Source: Bemisia tabaci
Taxonomy: Eukaryota > Arthropoda > Insecta > Hemiptera > Aleyrodidae
DNA: 64,000 nt
Direction of reading: 5' to 3'
NCBI RefSeq assembly: GCF_918797505.1
Contig: NC_092793.1
Coordinates: 59,539,749 to 59,603,748, forward strand
Shown in pieces: positions 21,441 to 33,800 of this stretch. The stretch's first letter is position 1; the number at the start of each line of letters is the position of its first letter. Under the pieces are notes generated by a model. It saw only the letters and a program-made list of their open reading frames with translations, made no database searches and was not told the origin of the DNA. Both the position numbers and the translations under genes were made by a program.

Positions 21441-22205
21441 AAAGTTTCAAAATCTTGTACACTTTTTCGAACATCTCGACATTGTCTTTGAAAAGATGCG
21501 GAAAATGGATCCTGATCTTTTCCCCGCAGTGAAGATATTTTTTCTCTCATGTCTGCATTTACTTTAGTGTCCAGGGTTGAACATCTCGTCGGTATTTCTG
21601 ATTTTCTGCGCCGCGGACAACGTAATTCCTGCGAGAGCTTTCTAACTCGTACCTCACAGGTAAGCTCTCGAGTACGGACCAGAGCAGAGTTTAATATAAA
21701 TTACCGTCTTGTGACTCTCGGTCGAGATGTTATCGCGTGTCATCTCTAAGTCGACAAGGTGGGTATTGGATGGCCGCGGGAGGCTGTCGCGGGTAGCGTG
21801 ATGCTGATGGCTTATCCTATGAGCCAAGGAAGGTTGATCTGTGGACTATTGGATTACACATTACAGACATAGTGCAGCTAGATCGTTTCAAGTAAGGAGC
21901 ATGGAGACCAGTGCAATGTTGTCAAAATTATAAATCAGAACTGTTTAGTATATGAACCCCTGGATAACCCCGGCCGATGATATACCTGTTGGTAATTCCG
22001 GCGTGTCTCGGGACGCTAACACTTAATTGAAGTAAATCTTGAATTAATATGATATGAATGGTATTTAAATGATAAGACTTGTAAAGTATTTGTAAAATTA
22101 GGCATTTCTGAGGTACAAATAAAAAAAAAAAAAAAAATGAGCCCCTGGAATGAAAATTCTTGTGAAGGAAATAAGATCAAAATACATATGTACATGTAGG
22201 TCGCT
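21441..22205. other. Non-coding, no gene recognised
   Basis: Contains a 17-A run near 22120. No domain is seen in a 66-codon frame at 21549-21749. Confidence 0.35.
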
Positions 22206-22469
22206 TTATGGCACTCTTTGGCGCTCTACGACACCAAACCTCCACTGCTACCTGTCAAACTATAACACCTCTGGTATTGAGCACCTTAACATTTCCGCTT
22301 CAATCCCATCCCTACAACCTTTCATTGGCCGCCCTCTGCGCCTCCTTCCAGGAAGCATCCAATCAAGGACCTTCTTTAGCAACCTGTCTCCTGCCATTTT
22401 CTGAACACGACCATGCCAAGTGAGTTGTTTCGTCATAATGCCATGCACGATGATCTGTTCGGCATCCAC
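22206..22469 (-). pseudogene. LINE (non-LTR retrotransposon) ORF C-terminal remnant
   Basis: The minus-strand frame encodes a peptide with the signature LTWHGRVQKM, then LLKKVLDW, PGRRRRGRP and RDGI. This is the familiar carboxy-terminal tail of insect LINE reverse-transcriptase polyproteins (consensus LRWFGHV.RM ... PGRRRRGRP..RW.D). The frame hits TAG at 22260-22262 and again at 22248-22250. LINE-like residues (FDR, QWRFGVVERQR) continue after each stop to TAA at 22206-22208. It is therefore a decayed, 5'-truncated copy; the region upstream of 22469 shows no further LINE coding. Confidence 0.8.
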
Positions 22470-22514
22470 AAATTAGAATTACAAAGATCAAATTTACAAG
22501 AAAATTTTACGATG

Positions 22515-22809
22515 CACTGACATTTTTTTTCTGTAAGATATTATTTTGACTCAAAGCGTCGTTTCTTTTTGTTCTTTTTTTTAAATTAGGTCCGTGCGGA
22601 TTCAACTCAAGGTTAGGTTTTTTTTTTTTTTTTTTTTTTTTTTAAGTTAAAAAAGCGTCTTTAATTTGCTAATTTGCTGAAAATCGTTAATTTTAAGTTA
22701 AAAAAACGATAACTAAACAAAGTTTCTTTAACCCGAAAAAACCAAATCTTGTCGACAAGAAACGACGCTGTAAGTCAAAATAATATCTCAAGAATTTTTT
22801 TTTTCAGTG
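22515..22809. mobile_element. MITE with CACTGA ends and poly-T interior
   Basis: The left end CACTGACATTTTTTTTC and a block 'tattattttgactcaaagcg' are mirrored at the right ('gtaagtcaaaataatatctc', then TTTTTTTCAGTG). A 26-T run (22618-22643) lies inside. TG, rather than TA, flanks both ends. Related in style to the 19703 and 17596 elements. Confidence 0.65.
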
Positions 22810-24932
22810 TGAAATGTCCATGAAGTAAAGGCATGCATGCTCGTCGACAATGACGACTACTATGCTAATGTTCAGCAACATCTGATGAATTTTTGTCAAC
22901 CATTGTTAACGAGCACTGTCCAATTTTCCATAGAAAGAGCATGTACCTAAATATCAATCGGCTAGGGTGATGAAAATAAAAGTTTTTACAACAGTCAAAT
23001 CCTGTTCCATTTATGAGACTTCGGTCGTCAAATAGAGGACTTTGTGCTCACAATAGAATAATTTTGGCCAATAACAAAGACTCTCGATACCTAAAAGAGA
23101 AAAAAAAAACTTGGGAACAACACAAATAGCGTTTTCTGATATCGGCATCAATTATATTTTCGGGTGCGAGGGTAACTCCGTGCTCTTTGTATTCCAAATC
23201 GTACCATTTTGTGGCAACGTTTGCGGCATATCACCTATGGAGCGGACGCTAAATCTACGTGAAAGATTGAGGATAAAAGTGCTACCTCAGATTTGTGGCT
23301 TGAGTGGAGATGAGAGGCACAGCGCGACGAGAAAAAGCTTGACCCGACATCAAGGAGCGGAACTGAGGATAGCACATCATCAGATTTTAATCTGTGCCTA
23401 GGCACTTGCGGTAGCCCTCCAGGGCTTAGGGACCAGGGTTCGCTGCTTGGCTCGGCAGGGCCGCGGCCGAGTAGTGGACTATCGTCACAGAAACCTCGCC
23501 AAGTCACAGAGAAGAGTGCTATATTGATTCATAAGAAAAACTTGAGTGAAAGAGCCTGGTCGCCTCATCATAGTCGTGTTTTGCACTTCTCTTAAACTCG
23601 ATGTAGCCTCGGAGACTTTGCATGGGAAAAAAATGTATTGTTTTCTTTGAGAGTGCTTTTTATGAGCCGGGTTCAAAGATGTTGTTTTTTTTTTTTTTTT
23701 TTTTTTTTTTTTGCAATTTTTTCCGTCGTAGAAAATTTGAGAAAATAGATTTAAAAGGAAGAAAATGACTACCTTGTGACGTCTCATGGCGGCATTTTCA
23801 ATTTAAACACATACATTTTACTACATTAAAGTATTTAGTGTAACTTTCTCAATGATTTTGCAGTTTATAAACTAAGGATATTTTTGTGCCCAGTTCATCA
23901 AGTATAGTCTATTTATAAAATATCAAAATTCAAACGCCTGCAAATTCTTTATAGAGCCTCAGAGAGTTAAACGCAAGGTCATGAGATGAATTTAAATTAA
24001 CCACCTAGACGATTCGTTTTATTTTTTTAGGTAATTTACCGACGAACAGAGAAAGGTCATGATTTGAAAATGAAAGTCAATCAAAAGTCTGCCTTTGAAG
24101 TTTGTAAAATCTGTTGATAAAAAAAGTCAAGTAATCTTTTCATCGTTTCACCCTTTATTTTTTTATCCTTCCAAAATCTTCAAAATGAAATGGTTTGATT
24201 TTCCCAACACCCCAAATATTTTTCCACGCTATCCATAACTTGTCATGAGAAAAGGTCGGTGATGTGCTCAATTAAAGTGTCCAAAGGGATACCTTCTAAA
24301 CCATAAGGGTTGCTACTAATCCCAAGGTCATAGAAATGATGTTGGTTGACTTTTTTTCTGAAAATTGAAACACAAAAAGAAATTTTCAACATCGCTGATG
24401 CAGTTGTGCTTACACCCCAGGCATTGACATATTTTTTTAGAATCATTTTTTTTCTGAAATATCTAATACGTTTTTTGTCTTGGTTTCTGTTTCAGGTAAG
24501 CGGAATTGTCTTTCTTGGTACTTCAGTGACCCAGATTCAAATCGATCTAAAGCTCTAAAAAAAACGTGAGTGCTTAGCAATGCTGATGAACATGCACTTC
24601 TTTTTTAAACCTATCCTTGAATAAGAACAAATTGTTTTATATCAACTCTGTTCATTTGGTCTGCTGGACAGTATGTGTTTGAAAGAAGAAAAAGGAAAAA
24701 TATGAGGGGACTTGATAAGTACCTCTTACGGCAACGAGAAAAGTTTGAATACGAACCACTAGTTTTCCTAACAAACTCTTCGACTTAAATGAAAAGTTTA
24801 ATCGGATTACATTCAACAAAATGTATAGCGAACAATAATTATTATAATACATGTTTATCGTCCGTATTTTGTGTATGTTTTTCTCATTGCTCTTTCGGAG
24901 AAAAAAGAACCGGTGCCCTCACATCGCTCATT
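22810..24932. other. Non-coding, no gene recognised
   Basis: Contains a 28-T run (23685-23712). Overlapping frames of 90-100 codons around 23111-23787 have no recognisable domain. The rest is AT-rich with no identified repeat. Confidence 0.4.
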
Positions 24933-25165
24933 CTGGCATGCTACGGAAAAACGCCGAATGAAACTCCAGGCGTTGCCACATTTCCTCCGATAAAATACAA
25001 ATTTATTGCGGAAATTGTAAATATTTGTTTTTCCAATTTTTTCAGACTATTTTGTTCGCAATTAAATCTAAAATATCTGAACATTTTAAGGAAAAATTTA
25101 CCTAAATGTCGTCAAAAATACATGTTTTATCCGAGAAAATTAGGCAACTCTCGAATGTTCATATT
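24933..25165. mobile_element. MITE of the CTGCCGTGCTAAGG family, copy 2 (truncated right end)
   Basis: The left end reads 'ctggcatgctacggaaaaac' followed by 'gttgccacatttcc'. The right side has 'aggcaactctcgaatgttca' but lacks the terminal GCACGGCAG. Interior words ('tttattgcgg', 'ttcagac') match the other copies. Confidence 0.6.
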
Positions 25166-26984
25166 GTGGATCCTAGTGTACCCTTAGAATAGCCTTAACC
25201 TTCCCGTTTTAACTCTGGCAGAACGCTCAGTAACGGAGATTCCCCCATTTGAATAGGAAATGTGTTGTAACTAGTTCAAATTCCAAAGCAAGTGTAGGAG
25301 GAGCTACATCAGTCCCGAGGTTTTACGAGTGTCCACTCCCATATAGTATTTGACAGAACTGGCTTGCATGTGAACTACATTCTTGGAACGGTTCAAACGA
25401 CTCTCTGAATAATTTCTGAAATAGTTCTTTCATAATCTCTCACGCTTAAACCCTGATGCTGGGGTCGTTAATAAGCTCACTCTTGGATAGACATTTAATT
25501 CTGGAATTCAAGTAAACGACTCAGGGAAGGTAATTGGAACACAAATCTCATTTTACGAGGACATTACCCGGCGAGAAGCACCCTGATCGCGAGCGCAGCT
25601 CTAAGCTCGCTAGAATTTTTCACCCCATGTTGCCGGTACCGACATCGCTAATGTTTCTAGTTTTATATAAAAGTCTTAAATAGTTATCAAATTAACTGCG
25701 AGTTACAGACAATCCTAATTTATAGATCTAATGACTAAACAGAAAGTTTTGTAATTTTAATAAAAGAAAACGTGCATTGATATTATATTGACTTTCGCGG
25801 CGAAGCAAACTTTAAACTTTTGAAAGCGTCGAGTAAAGGTAGAGATATTCAAATTTAATTTGGATGAATCGTTTTCTAGACGTCACATTTAAAGTTGACT
25901 TTGTGCAAGGTAATCGATGGCGCAGTATGTTATTTTTATTTGCTTTGGGTATTTTTAAGATAAATTCCACCACACGGAATTTTCTTTCAAAATTTGGCAA
26001 TCGTTTGCTAGGATGTCCCAGATTAAAAATTGGAGCAAAGCCGAACGAATTCAAAGGAATGAGTTATAGGGTTCAACCCATGAAGTTTTGCTACGACTTT
26101 TTGTGTTTTTTTTTTTTTTTTTTAACGAATATTATCGTTTACGACTCACGTTTTCTCCATGATATTGCAAGTGTTTTTACACGCCATCGCAAAGTGCTGA
26201 AATGCTTTAGAAAAATGTCAATCCTCGAGTCCGTATCTTATGTTTTTTTTATTATTTCTTTTTTCACTTTTGGTTTGATGGATTTAATCCCTGTGGGGCC
26301 TGCAGCCAACTATAGAATTCGATTAATTTTCATACTTTAACAATGCGTCGGTATCTTTTTTTCCTCCATGTGGAATTGGACTATCATTGTTAATCGGAAA
26401 AAAGGACAGTTTCCGATTTTCATGCGTGAACAGGTATTACCTGGAAAATTAAGGTAAATTTTATTCAATCAAAGATGAACTAAATCTGAAACTGATTTTA
26501 CATACCGTAAGATTGAGCTCAACATTTGCAACGGAAATTTTTTATATAATCATCTATGGGGTTACGTAAGCTACCTGAGGGGAAGAGGGGGGAGCCCTTC
26601 ACGATAAAATTTCAAGTATGGCATGAAACCATTTGTCAAAGAAGGAAATGATGTTATAAAACTATCCTCAGAGTTACAACATCATTTCTATAAATATCTC
26701 AAATTGTGAATCAAGGGCAGGATACATATCCCAATGACGTATTTTTTGTTTATTGACTCATGATCAATCTTAATTGAGAAGTGTTAAAATGTGTTTATGA
26801 AGCCATGATCTCATTGAAGTGTTAAAGAAATATGAAAAATCACGTCATTTCCTGAGATTCCGACACAATGATGGGACATTAACAACTTAAAAAGCTCCTG
26901 GGGCAATTGCTCTGATTTTTTAGTTCAACCTTATAAAGTCCTCTCCAGAAAACTCAAGTTGCTCAAAACTACATTTGGACCGCG
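25166..26984. other. Non-coding; 158-codon AT-rich open stretch
   Basis: The longest frame (25864-26340, +, 158 codons) is rich in F, I, L and K and passes through a T run that gives consecutive F residues. No domain was recognised and I do not call it a gene. Confidence 0.4.
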
Positions 26985-26988
26985 TTAA

Positions 26989-27202
26989 GCAGAAAGAAAC
27001 CATGCCACATAAGCTATTGCCAGATTTAATCAGGTGATTTAATTTAGTGCGTATTTTTGTGCAAATTTCAATGAATTATCTGCATGGTACAAAGCAAATT
27101 CCTCACAATTTTCAAAGGAATCCGCACAAATGTTCTCCCGCTAAAAATGTAATCGCCTATAATTAATTTTGGTAATAATTGAAGTGGCTTGATTCCACTC
27201 TG
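26989..27202. mobile_element. MITE with GCAGAAAGGAACC-type ends and TTAA at both edges
   Basis: The left end GCAGAAAGAAACCATGCCAC and right end 'gtggcttgattccactctg' are inverted repeats. TTAA lies directly outside both ends (26985-26988 and 27203-27206). TTAA is the piggyBac target, but the ends are not piggyBac-like enough to assign firmly. An inverted relative is in intron 5 at 59804-60038. Confidence 0.65.
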
Positions 27203-27304
27203 TTAAACGCGATCCATTTGAACGGTCATTTTTCGTTCATGTCTCTCTACAGGACGTGAGAGAACACTCACATTCTTCTTCTTACTTCGCTTCTATCATT
27301 CTGT

Positions 27305-27541
27305 TGAGTTCGCCTTCAATAATTGTAACGGCAATTTGAGTGACTTGGGAGCTCGAATAGTTGCTTGCAGTATAGTTTTCCCGCTTATGTACAGTCCCGG
27401 CAAGAAATACACGTCACTTCTTCCCCCTGTCTTTAGTTGTATCGAGTTTGCCTTCAAAAATTGTGATGGCAATTTTAGCGATTTGCAGGGAGTACTAATA
27501 GTTGCGCGCATAAATTTTGCAGTTCCGGCAAGGAACCTACC
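27305..27541 (+). repeat. Tandem duplication, 139-bp period, upstream of PLPP exon 1
   Basis: GAGTTCGCCTTCAATAATTG at 27305 recurs as GAGTTTGCCTTCAAAAATTG at 27444, and the match continues through 'atagttgc' to 'cggcaaggaa'. A 25-A run (27542-27566) follows. The duplication ends about 190 bp before the predicted start codon, so it could lie in the promoter or 5' UTR region. Confidence 0.7.
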
Positions 27542-27705
27542 AAAAAAAAAAAAAAAAAAAAAAAAAGTCATGCGTTTTTTACTCACACTTGACTCCTGTG
27601 TGTTACATGGTGGTGCCTAATTATTGTTTTTTTTTTGTCAAGTCGGTTTAGCACGGTTGGAGCGTGAAGCACCGCAGGTCGCTAAGTATTAATACGTAAA
27701 AGATC

Positions 27706-27753
27706 ATGAACATTTTTAGAAAACTTGGAGACCATGGCAAAAAAAGAAGGTAA
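27706..27753 (+). promoter_or_regulatory. Overlapping upstream ORF at the PLPP start
   Basis: An ATG at 27706 opens a 15-codon frame that ends at TAA 27751-27753, overlapping the predicted PLPP start (27734) in another frame. If the mRNA includes 27706, this would lower initiation at the main ATG. The main ATG has the better context (GACCATGG). Confidence 0.4.
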
Positions 27754-27833
27754 TGGTGGGTCAGGAAACAGAAAATTGTATTTCATTCCTGTATACTATA
27801 TCCTATCAGGTATTCTAACAGTTATTACCATCA
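27734..27833 (+). CDS. PLPP: PLPP coding exon 1 (start, cytoplasmic N-terminus, start of TM1)
   Basis: Encodes residues 1-33 plus the first base of codon 34. ATG in GACCATGG context; the nearest upstream in-frame stop is TGA at 27707-27709. It begins with a hydrophilic stretch (MAKKEGNGGSGNRK), followed by a hydrophobic run that continues into exon 2 to complete TM1. The donor is A|GTAAGT. One leftover base (A) plus the two leading bases of exon 2 (TT) form an Ile codon, so phase agrees. It was chosen because exon 2 has no start of its own and needs half a membrane helix before it. The 27.6-kb gap makes this the least certain exon; an alternative first exon is possible. Confidence 0.75.
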
Positions 27834-30800
27834 GTAAGTATTATAAATCCACATTAATTTCTGGGATTTTCATACTACTGCTAGGTCGTTAATTTGAAAA
27901 TTTCACCAATATTTGCCCAATTTGGCAGGTTTTGTGTATCTGCCCTGCACTAGAGTTGATCTTGCTTCTCACTTGCATGTAAATTCCCTCGTTTTGAGTA
28001 ATGAAAAACTAAACTCGAATGAGAACGCAGTCGATAAAACCAACGAAAGTAAATCGGAGCCGTTTAAAATACGCTCTCACCTCAATTGGTTGTTTTTCGT
28101 TCGGGAGCTCTTCTTGCAGTTTAATTATTTTTCGTCGCAGCACCTCTCTAGACTATCTTGTGCGTGCGCCACATATTTTCCAACGTTGTCAAATTGTCCG
28201 ATCAAATTATCCGATGGGTAACCAACTTGGCATGGCAACAAGGTGGAGAAATGGTGCTGGGTCCACACCATTTCGCGGGGAAACAAAGCCAAGAATGGCA
28301 CTTATCAAAAAACTAACCGGAAGGATTTTATAGAGAAAGAAAGTTACAAAAAGGATAAATTCTGGACAAGAAATAAAGAAAAATGATGTGTATACTAAAA
28401 CTGCTACTTAGATGTTAAAAGCATTCGACAATAATACTAATCTAACATGCACTTATATATTTAACGTAGGTAATTATAATTATCAAAGCACTTATTGACG
28501 GTAAAACTGCGGACAAACTCACGGTTTGGAAATACGTTGATTTACAAGGCTACAGCCTTCCTGGCATAATTTATTTTTATACTGAAAAATATTTTATGTC
28601 GCATGTCGTTTCTTAAGCAACCTCCTTAATTTTCTCTCTCTGTGTTAAGAATATTCTGTGAATATTTTAGACAATAAAGATGGTGCATTCCTCTTTGATG
28701 CAATTAAATGGGAGGAAGATTTTGAAGAAGCACAAATAGATACTTTTTTTGCATTTTCACTTCCTTACATTACTATTGTTTTGTCTCACACCTCTTTGTG
28801 AGGTTAAATTAAAGAGGAAAAAGAAGACATTCTTGAACTTTGGCAACGTCATAGCGGACCTGGCGCCACTCTTGAAAGAAAGACGCAACTTTTTCAATTA
28901 GACGTACTTCGAAAATTATTACGCATTCATCTTATCTTCTAAATTGCTCAGGTTCTTAATCGAAACAATAAACATGGCTATTTGAGCGAGTACCATACTA
29001 TTCTTGCGCGGCTGCCAGTTGCGCAGGAAAGTTTGATTTTTTTTTACAATGCCTAATCGTTTTCAAAGACATCCGGATCTAAATGACTTAGGGATTCGGC
29101 TTGAGTACAACATGTTACCGCCATCGGCTCGCCAATTACCCCGTTTATGTCGAGTAGAGTGCATTTCTTGATCACCACGGGAATGATTTCACAAATCGTC
29201 GCCTCCCGCATGAAAAAAACGTAACTCCATTCCAACGTTGCAACATTGACTAAAAAAATTCAGTTTCTATACGAGAATGTTCTCATGCATTTTCTCCCCA
29301 GATTTTTCTGCTTCTCGCACAAGATCAGAGGAAAAATTGGTGATCTGTTCAGAATTTTCAGGATTCTTCTAGTAAATACGCAATTTGCGGGGGAAATCTG
29401 GCATCATTGAAATGTAGCTACGTTACTTCATAGCAACGTTTTATTTCGTGAGTAAAACGATGAAATAGCGTTAAAAAGTCGTAGGATTATGAGAAGTGTG
29501 ATCGGATTTGGTTATGACTGGATGCACTTATTGACCCTCTAAAAGTATTCAAGCTATGGTGGAAAATTTTATTCTCCTTATGGGTGACAAAACTCATCTT
29601 ATGGTGGAAGGAAACAGGTATGAGCGGTAGAGGATTATGGGAGGAAAGTCCGCAAACTGTGTGACGTAACAGCCCCGTTTCGTTGGATTCGTTGTGGTCA
29701 GCGGGATATTTTTCCATGGAGTTGCCAATACTACCGTGCTAAGGAAGAACGCCGTATGAACCTATAGCTAAGTGGCTATTTTAGACCATTTCGATGCGCT
29801 ATTCGTGATATTTGAATCATTTTCTACAAGAAACAACTCTTTTTTCCCCCTAGCTGAAGTTTGCGGCAGGCCCATTGGAACCTTGTCTCAAACTTCCCAC
29901 CAGGACTGAAAAAAATCTACACGACTGAGCGTTTTTCCGATTTTGGACTGTCTCTATCGGAGGAGCATACCTTCGTTTCACTCACCTCAGGTTCAACGTC
30001 CATACCCGTTTTCCCTTTACCATGCAGTCACCTAATCTATTTATCGACCGCGAAGCCTTAATTGACTCAAAAATACTTGCAGCCTTACGTAAGGGCATAT
30101 CTCGATTTCTGTATGAGCCCCAGAAAGCATGGATCAATATGTAAAAAAGGCCTCACGTGGAAATTGAGATACGTCCTTACGTCAGAGGGATGACGATTCA
30201 CTTAGGCGCTACATCATTTACGATACACAGTCACCCGGTATATATGTTTCGATTAATACGCACACAGAGGCGAGGTGTGTTTGAAAGGTCGGCAATCTCA
30301 TCCAAAATTTTATCTTGTTAAATGCAGAATAGCAATATGCTTATATTTTTGCAATATTCAGGCACCAAGTGACAAAGGACTGAGGTGCTATATATTCTCC
30401 TCTCCCTTTATGTACACAGCTGGGAACTATGCTAACATGACTCTAAAGCGCCGAAAAGTGCTACCTACGCCGTAGTTCTCATTGTTTCAAAAATTTTCCA
30501 CGCATCGGGTCAAGCTGGAAACTTCCTCACTACAAATAAACAATGCTTAAAATGCTCTGTCATCCACACTGACTTGCAAACACTCGCCATCTAGTTTTAG
30601 ATATCGTTGTAAGTTAAGAACATTGCTTCTTTGCGGATTCTTAAAATTCTAAAATTTCCATTGACAACTTTCAACAGCTTTCAACTGTAACATATTTCAC
30701 TGGAGTTATCATAAAATATACTGCGCGCTGAGTTTCAAATTATGCAGTGTGTGAAGGTCTTGGTAACAAGAGTAGGTTTATACATCTGCGGATCCAATAA

Positions 30801-33800
30801 CTCCCCATGGGTTTTTAGGCAACCAAGTCATTGCCGGTTGATGCTTTTGCGTCTACTTCCATGCTTTGTTGTTTCCGCGCCTTCAATTTTGCAGATGCGA
30901 CACGCACATCCATCGAGTACGAATAGTCGCATCTCTGCGCCGTCATCAATGCGCGTTCTCTCCTTTACTCTGTTGCCATGTTGTGTTGTTTCGGTTTGTT
31001 TTATTTGTGGTGGCGCTTCAAGGGCCGCGTCAGCAATATGCAGTCGAAGATATGAGACGTATTCCTGCCTCGTTTTTTAACTTTTCTTCCGAATCTGAGG
31101 CCTCACCTCATTGGCAGCATAGAGCGGAGCATTACGAGTTCACGCCTCTCGCCATCGCGCCTTCAATTTTGCAGATGCGACACGCACATCCATCGAGTAC
31201 GAATAGTCGCATCTTTGCGCCGTCATCAACGGCGTTCTCTCCTTTACTCTGTTGCCATGTTGTGTTTTTTTCGGTTTGTTTTATTTGTGGTGGCGCTTCA
31301 AGGGCCGCGTGAGCAATTTAGTCGAAGTCAAGAGACGTATTCCGGCCTCGTTTTTTTTAAATTTTCTCCCAAATCTAAGCCTCATCTCATTGGCAGCATA
31401 GAGCGGAGCATTACGAGTTCACGCCTTTCGCCATCGCGCCTTCAATTTTGCAGATGCGACACGGACATCCATCAAGTACGAATAGTTGTATCTCTGCGCT
31501 GTTATCAAAGCGCGTTGAAGTATCTCTTGTTTGGACCGAGATTATCAGAAAGAAACCAACCCACATCAAGTTGAAACTGAGAAAAAACAGATTTGAAGTA
31601 TTATTCCTCCATGAGACTCAAGGTGGAAAATAAACTTTAACCCCCTCTTTTCACTTTCACAGACCAATTTATTTTTTCGACTTTGAGTTTCTGGCTGGAG
31701 AAAATATACGACCAGAGGAACTCGAATACATTTTCAACTCAATTTTTTCGAAATTAAGGGTGGTTCCTTTCTGATGAACTCCGTCCATTTTTGATTATTG
31801 AGAAAATTTAGGGTTAAGTTTGCTTAAAATATGCGCTATTGTGACCAAGTCAAGTTGACAAAAGGTGAGGTTTTGTTGGCTGTTGACCTCCTGACTAGAT
31901 CGCTGATGAGCTGCGGGTGACGTTTTATGCCCAAGTTTACCAAACCTCGGCTTGTTTGCCGAGCGATATGCTCAACATTTTGTTAGTTATTGTAAAATTA
32001 CTCGTTAAATGAAACTAAACAAAATGTGCTAATGTATACGGAAAAAATTTAATGTTGATCTGGCATTTACACTGTTAAAAGAATGTACGACAAGGTAGTA
32101 CCAAATGCTGATTCTACATTAAACTCGACATTGAATTTGTTCATTTAACCGTGGAAGTAAGTAACCTAGCATTTTTTAAATTGTAAAATTAGCATTTACA
32201 CTTGTCGCACATTTTTTTAACATGAAAATGCTAAAGCAACATTTCATTTTTTCTGAGTATTTATATTAAAAACTAAGTATTTCATCAGAGGAAATTCGGC
32301 AGCGTCGGAATATTCTTAAGGCGTTCTTCTCAGCAAGTACCTCAAACCTGCGACGGGCAAGTATGTCACATTCCGCCACCACCTCTGTTTTGTTCTTTCT
32401 CTGGTTCTTCACGCCGCGCCAGGAAGTTCAACACCCCGTTTTTTCTCTCTCGAAATTATTTAGCCGAGCCTTGTCATAAACTGACGCGACCGTCTGGAAA
32501 ATTATTTCACTCCCATTAGCCGCTCTCATTAAAAAGTCAAATATGTTGATAGCAATGCAGTCAGGCGGGGATTTCTCTCGGTGCGGTTCGGAAATGTCAA
32601 AGTCCCAGGGGAAAAATTGAGCGGGCACAGTCATATTGCCACGATAACGAGAGTTCGGTGGGAAGGGGGAGAAGGGTGGGAGGAGAGAGGATCGTAAGAC
32701 AAAAAACGAGATGATACTTTTTCGGCACTAATCAGGCGTTGAACTCGACTCGTAACGCGATCTGCCCCCCCCCCCCCCCCCCCGCCTGCGCGGCATTACA
32801 CATGCGATCTGCATTAATTATACTCTCTAATGACGTCGCGTCGTACACCTGACAGGCGGCGATTTTTAAATTCAGTAGCGTTTTGAGCTGGGTGCAGTCA
32901 ACACTTCCTTCCAATTGCGAAAGTCCATTGCAAGACTCCATGAAAAAGTCTGTGTTTCTTTTACAGTTATTGCTCAGTTAGTCTCGTGCATTAGTGCAGT
33001 GTAAAATGATTAAGTTTTCGGGCTTAAAATAAATTTATACCGGGTTTTTTGGTAGGAATTTCAGTTACGTAAGGAAGTTAGGTTTATTGTTGGTTCGTAT
33101 ATTTTTTACGTCATTCCTTTCCTTGATTTCTTTCCTCCCAGTGTAAATTTCCAATTTTCTTTCCTGTTCGGTTTTTACTTGTTGTGTTGAAGGCGTATGC
33201 TCGATGATGAAAGGGAAGAGAGAAAGGCGTGGTCTAATCCCCACATACCATAATAAAACGGACAAATGGAATTAACTTGAAAGCGCAAAGAATTAGACTC
33301 AAAATTACACCACTAATGAAAAATCCATTTAATTTGTAGTTTAAAGAAGGTACCTACTTTTTCTTTATGAACATGTAACCAGCTAAGTTTTAGTCAAATA
33401 ATTTTATCACCGCGAAAAAGGCCCACACAAAGTAGCGAATAGCCAAATAGCAAAGTTTTTGTAGAATTGATGGGAGCTCTCTAAAAAAGAAAAATTAAAA
33501 ATTATCATATCAATATTTACAGAGCCGAAAGTTTAGATCTCCTTTATCAAACTACTCTTAAAAAGCTCGTCCATAAATTCTTGAACTTAAAATAAATATT
33601 CAAATTTCCGATCGTCTGAAATTTGAATCGCCTTATTGCACAAAATCCCCACTTCCAAGTTCACAGACCGTCACCATGTTGCAAGTTACAAGGAAATAAA
33701 TCCGTTCCCTTCCAGAACTATATGATTCTGCAAATTAAAATTAAAATTGACCATGCAATTAAAATTACTGTTTCTAACTTTCAAGCCATAAGGAAAGAAA

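Noticed and set aside
25864..26340. 158-codon frame on the + strand, the longest in the window
   Set aside because: AT-rich, dominated by F, L, I and K, and crosses a T run. No domain, no splice partner. A frame of this length is only mildly surprising in 64 kb of six-frame sequence.
30742..31574. Frames of 112-148 codons with similar peptides
   Set aside because: The similarity comes from the 280-bp tandem repeat; no known domain. The inverted unit at 51434 gives a matching frame for the same reason.
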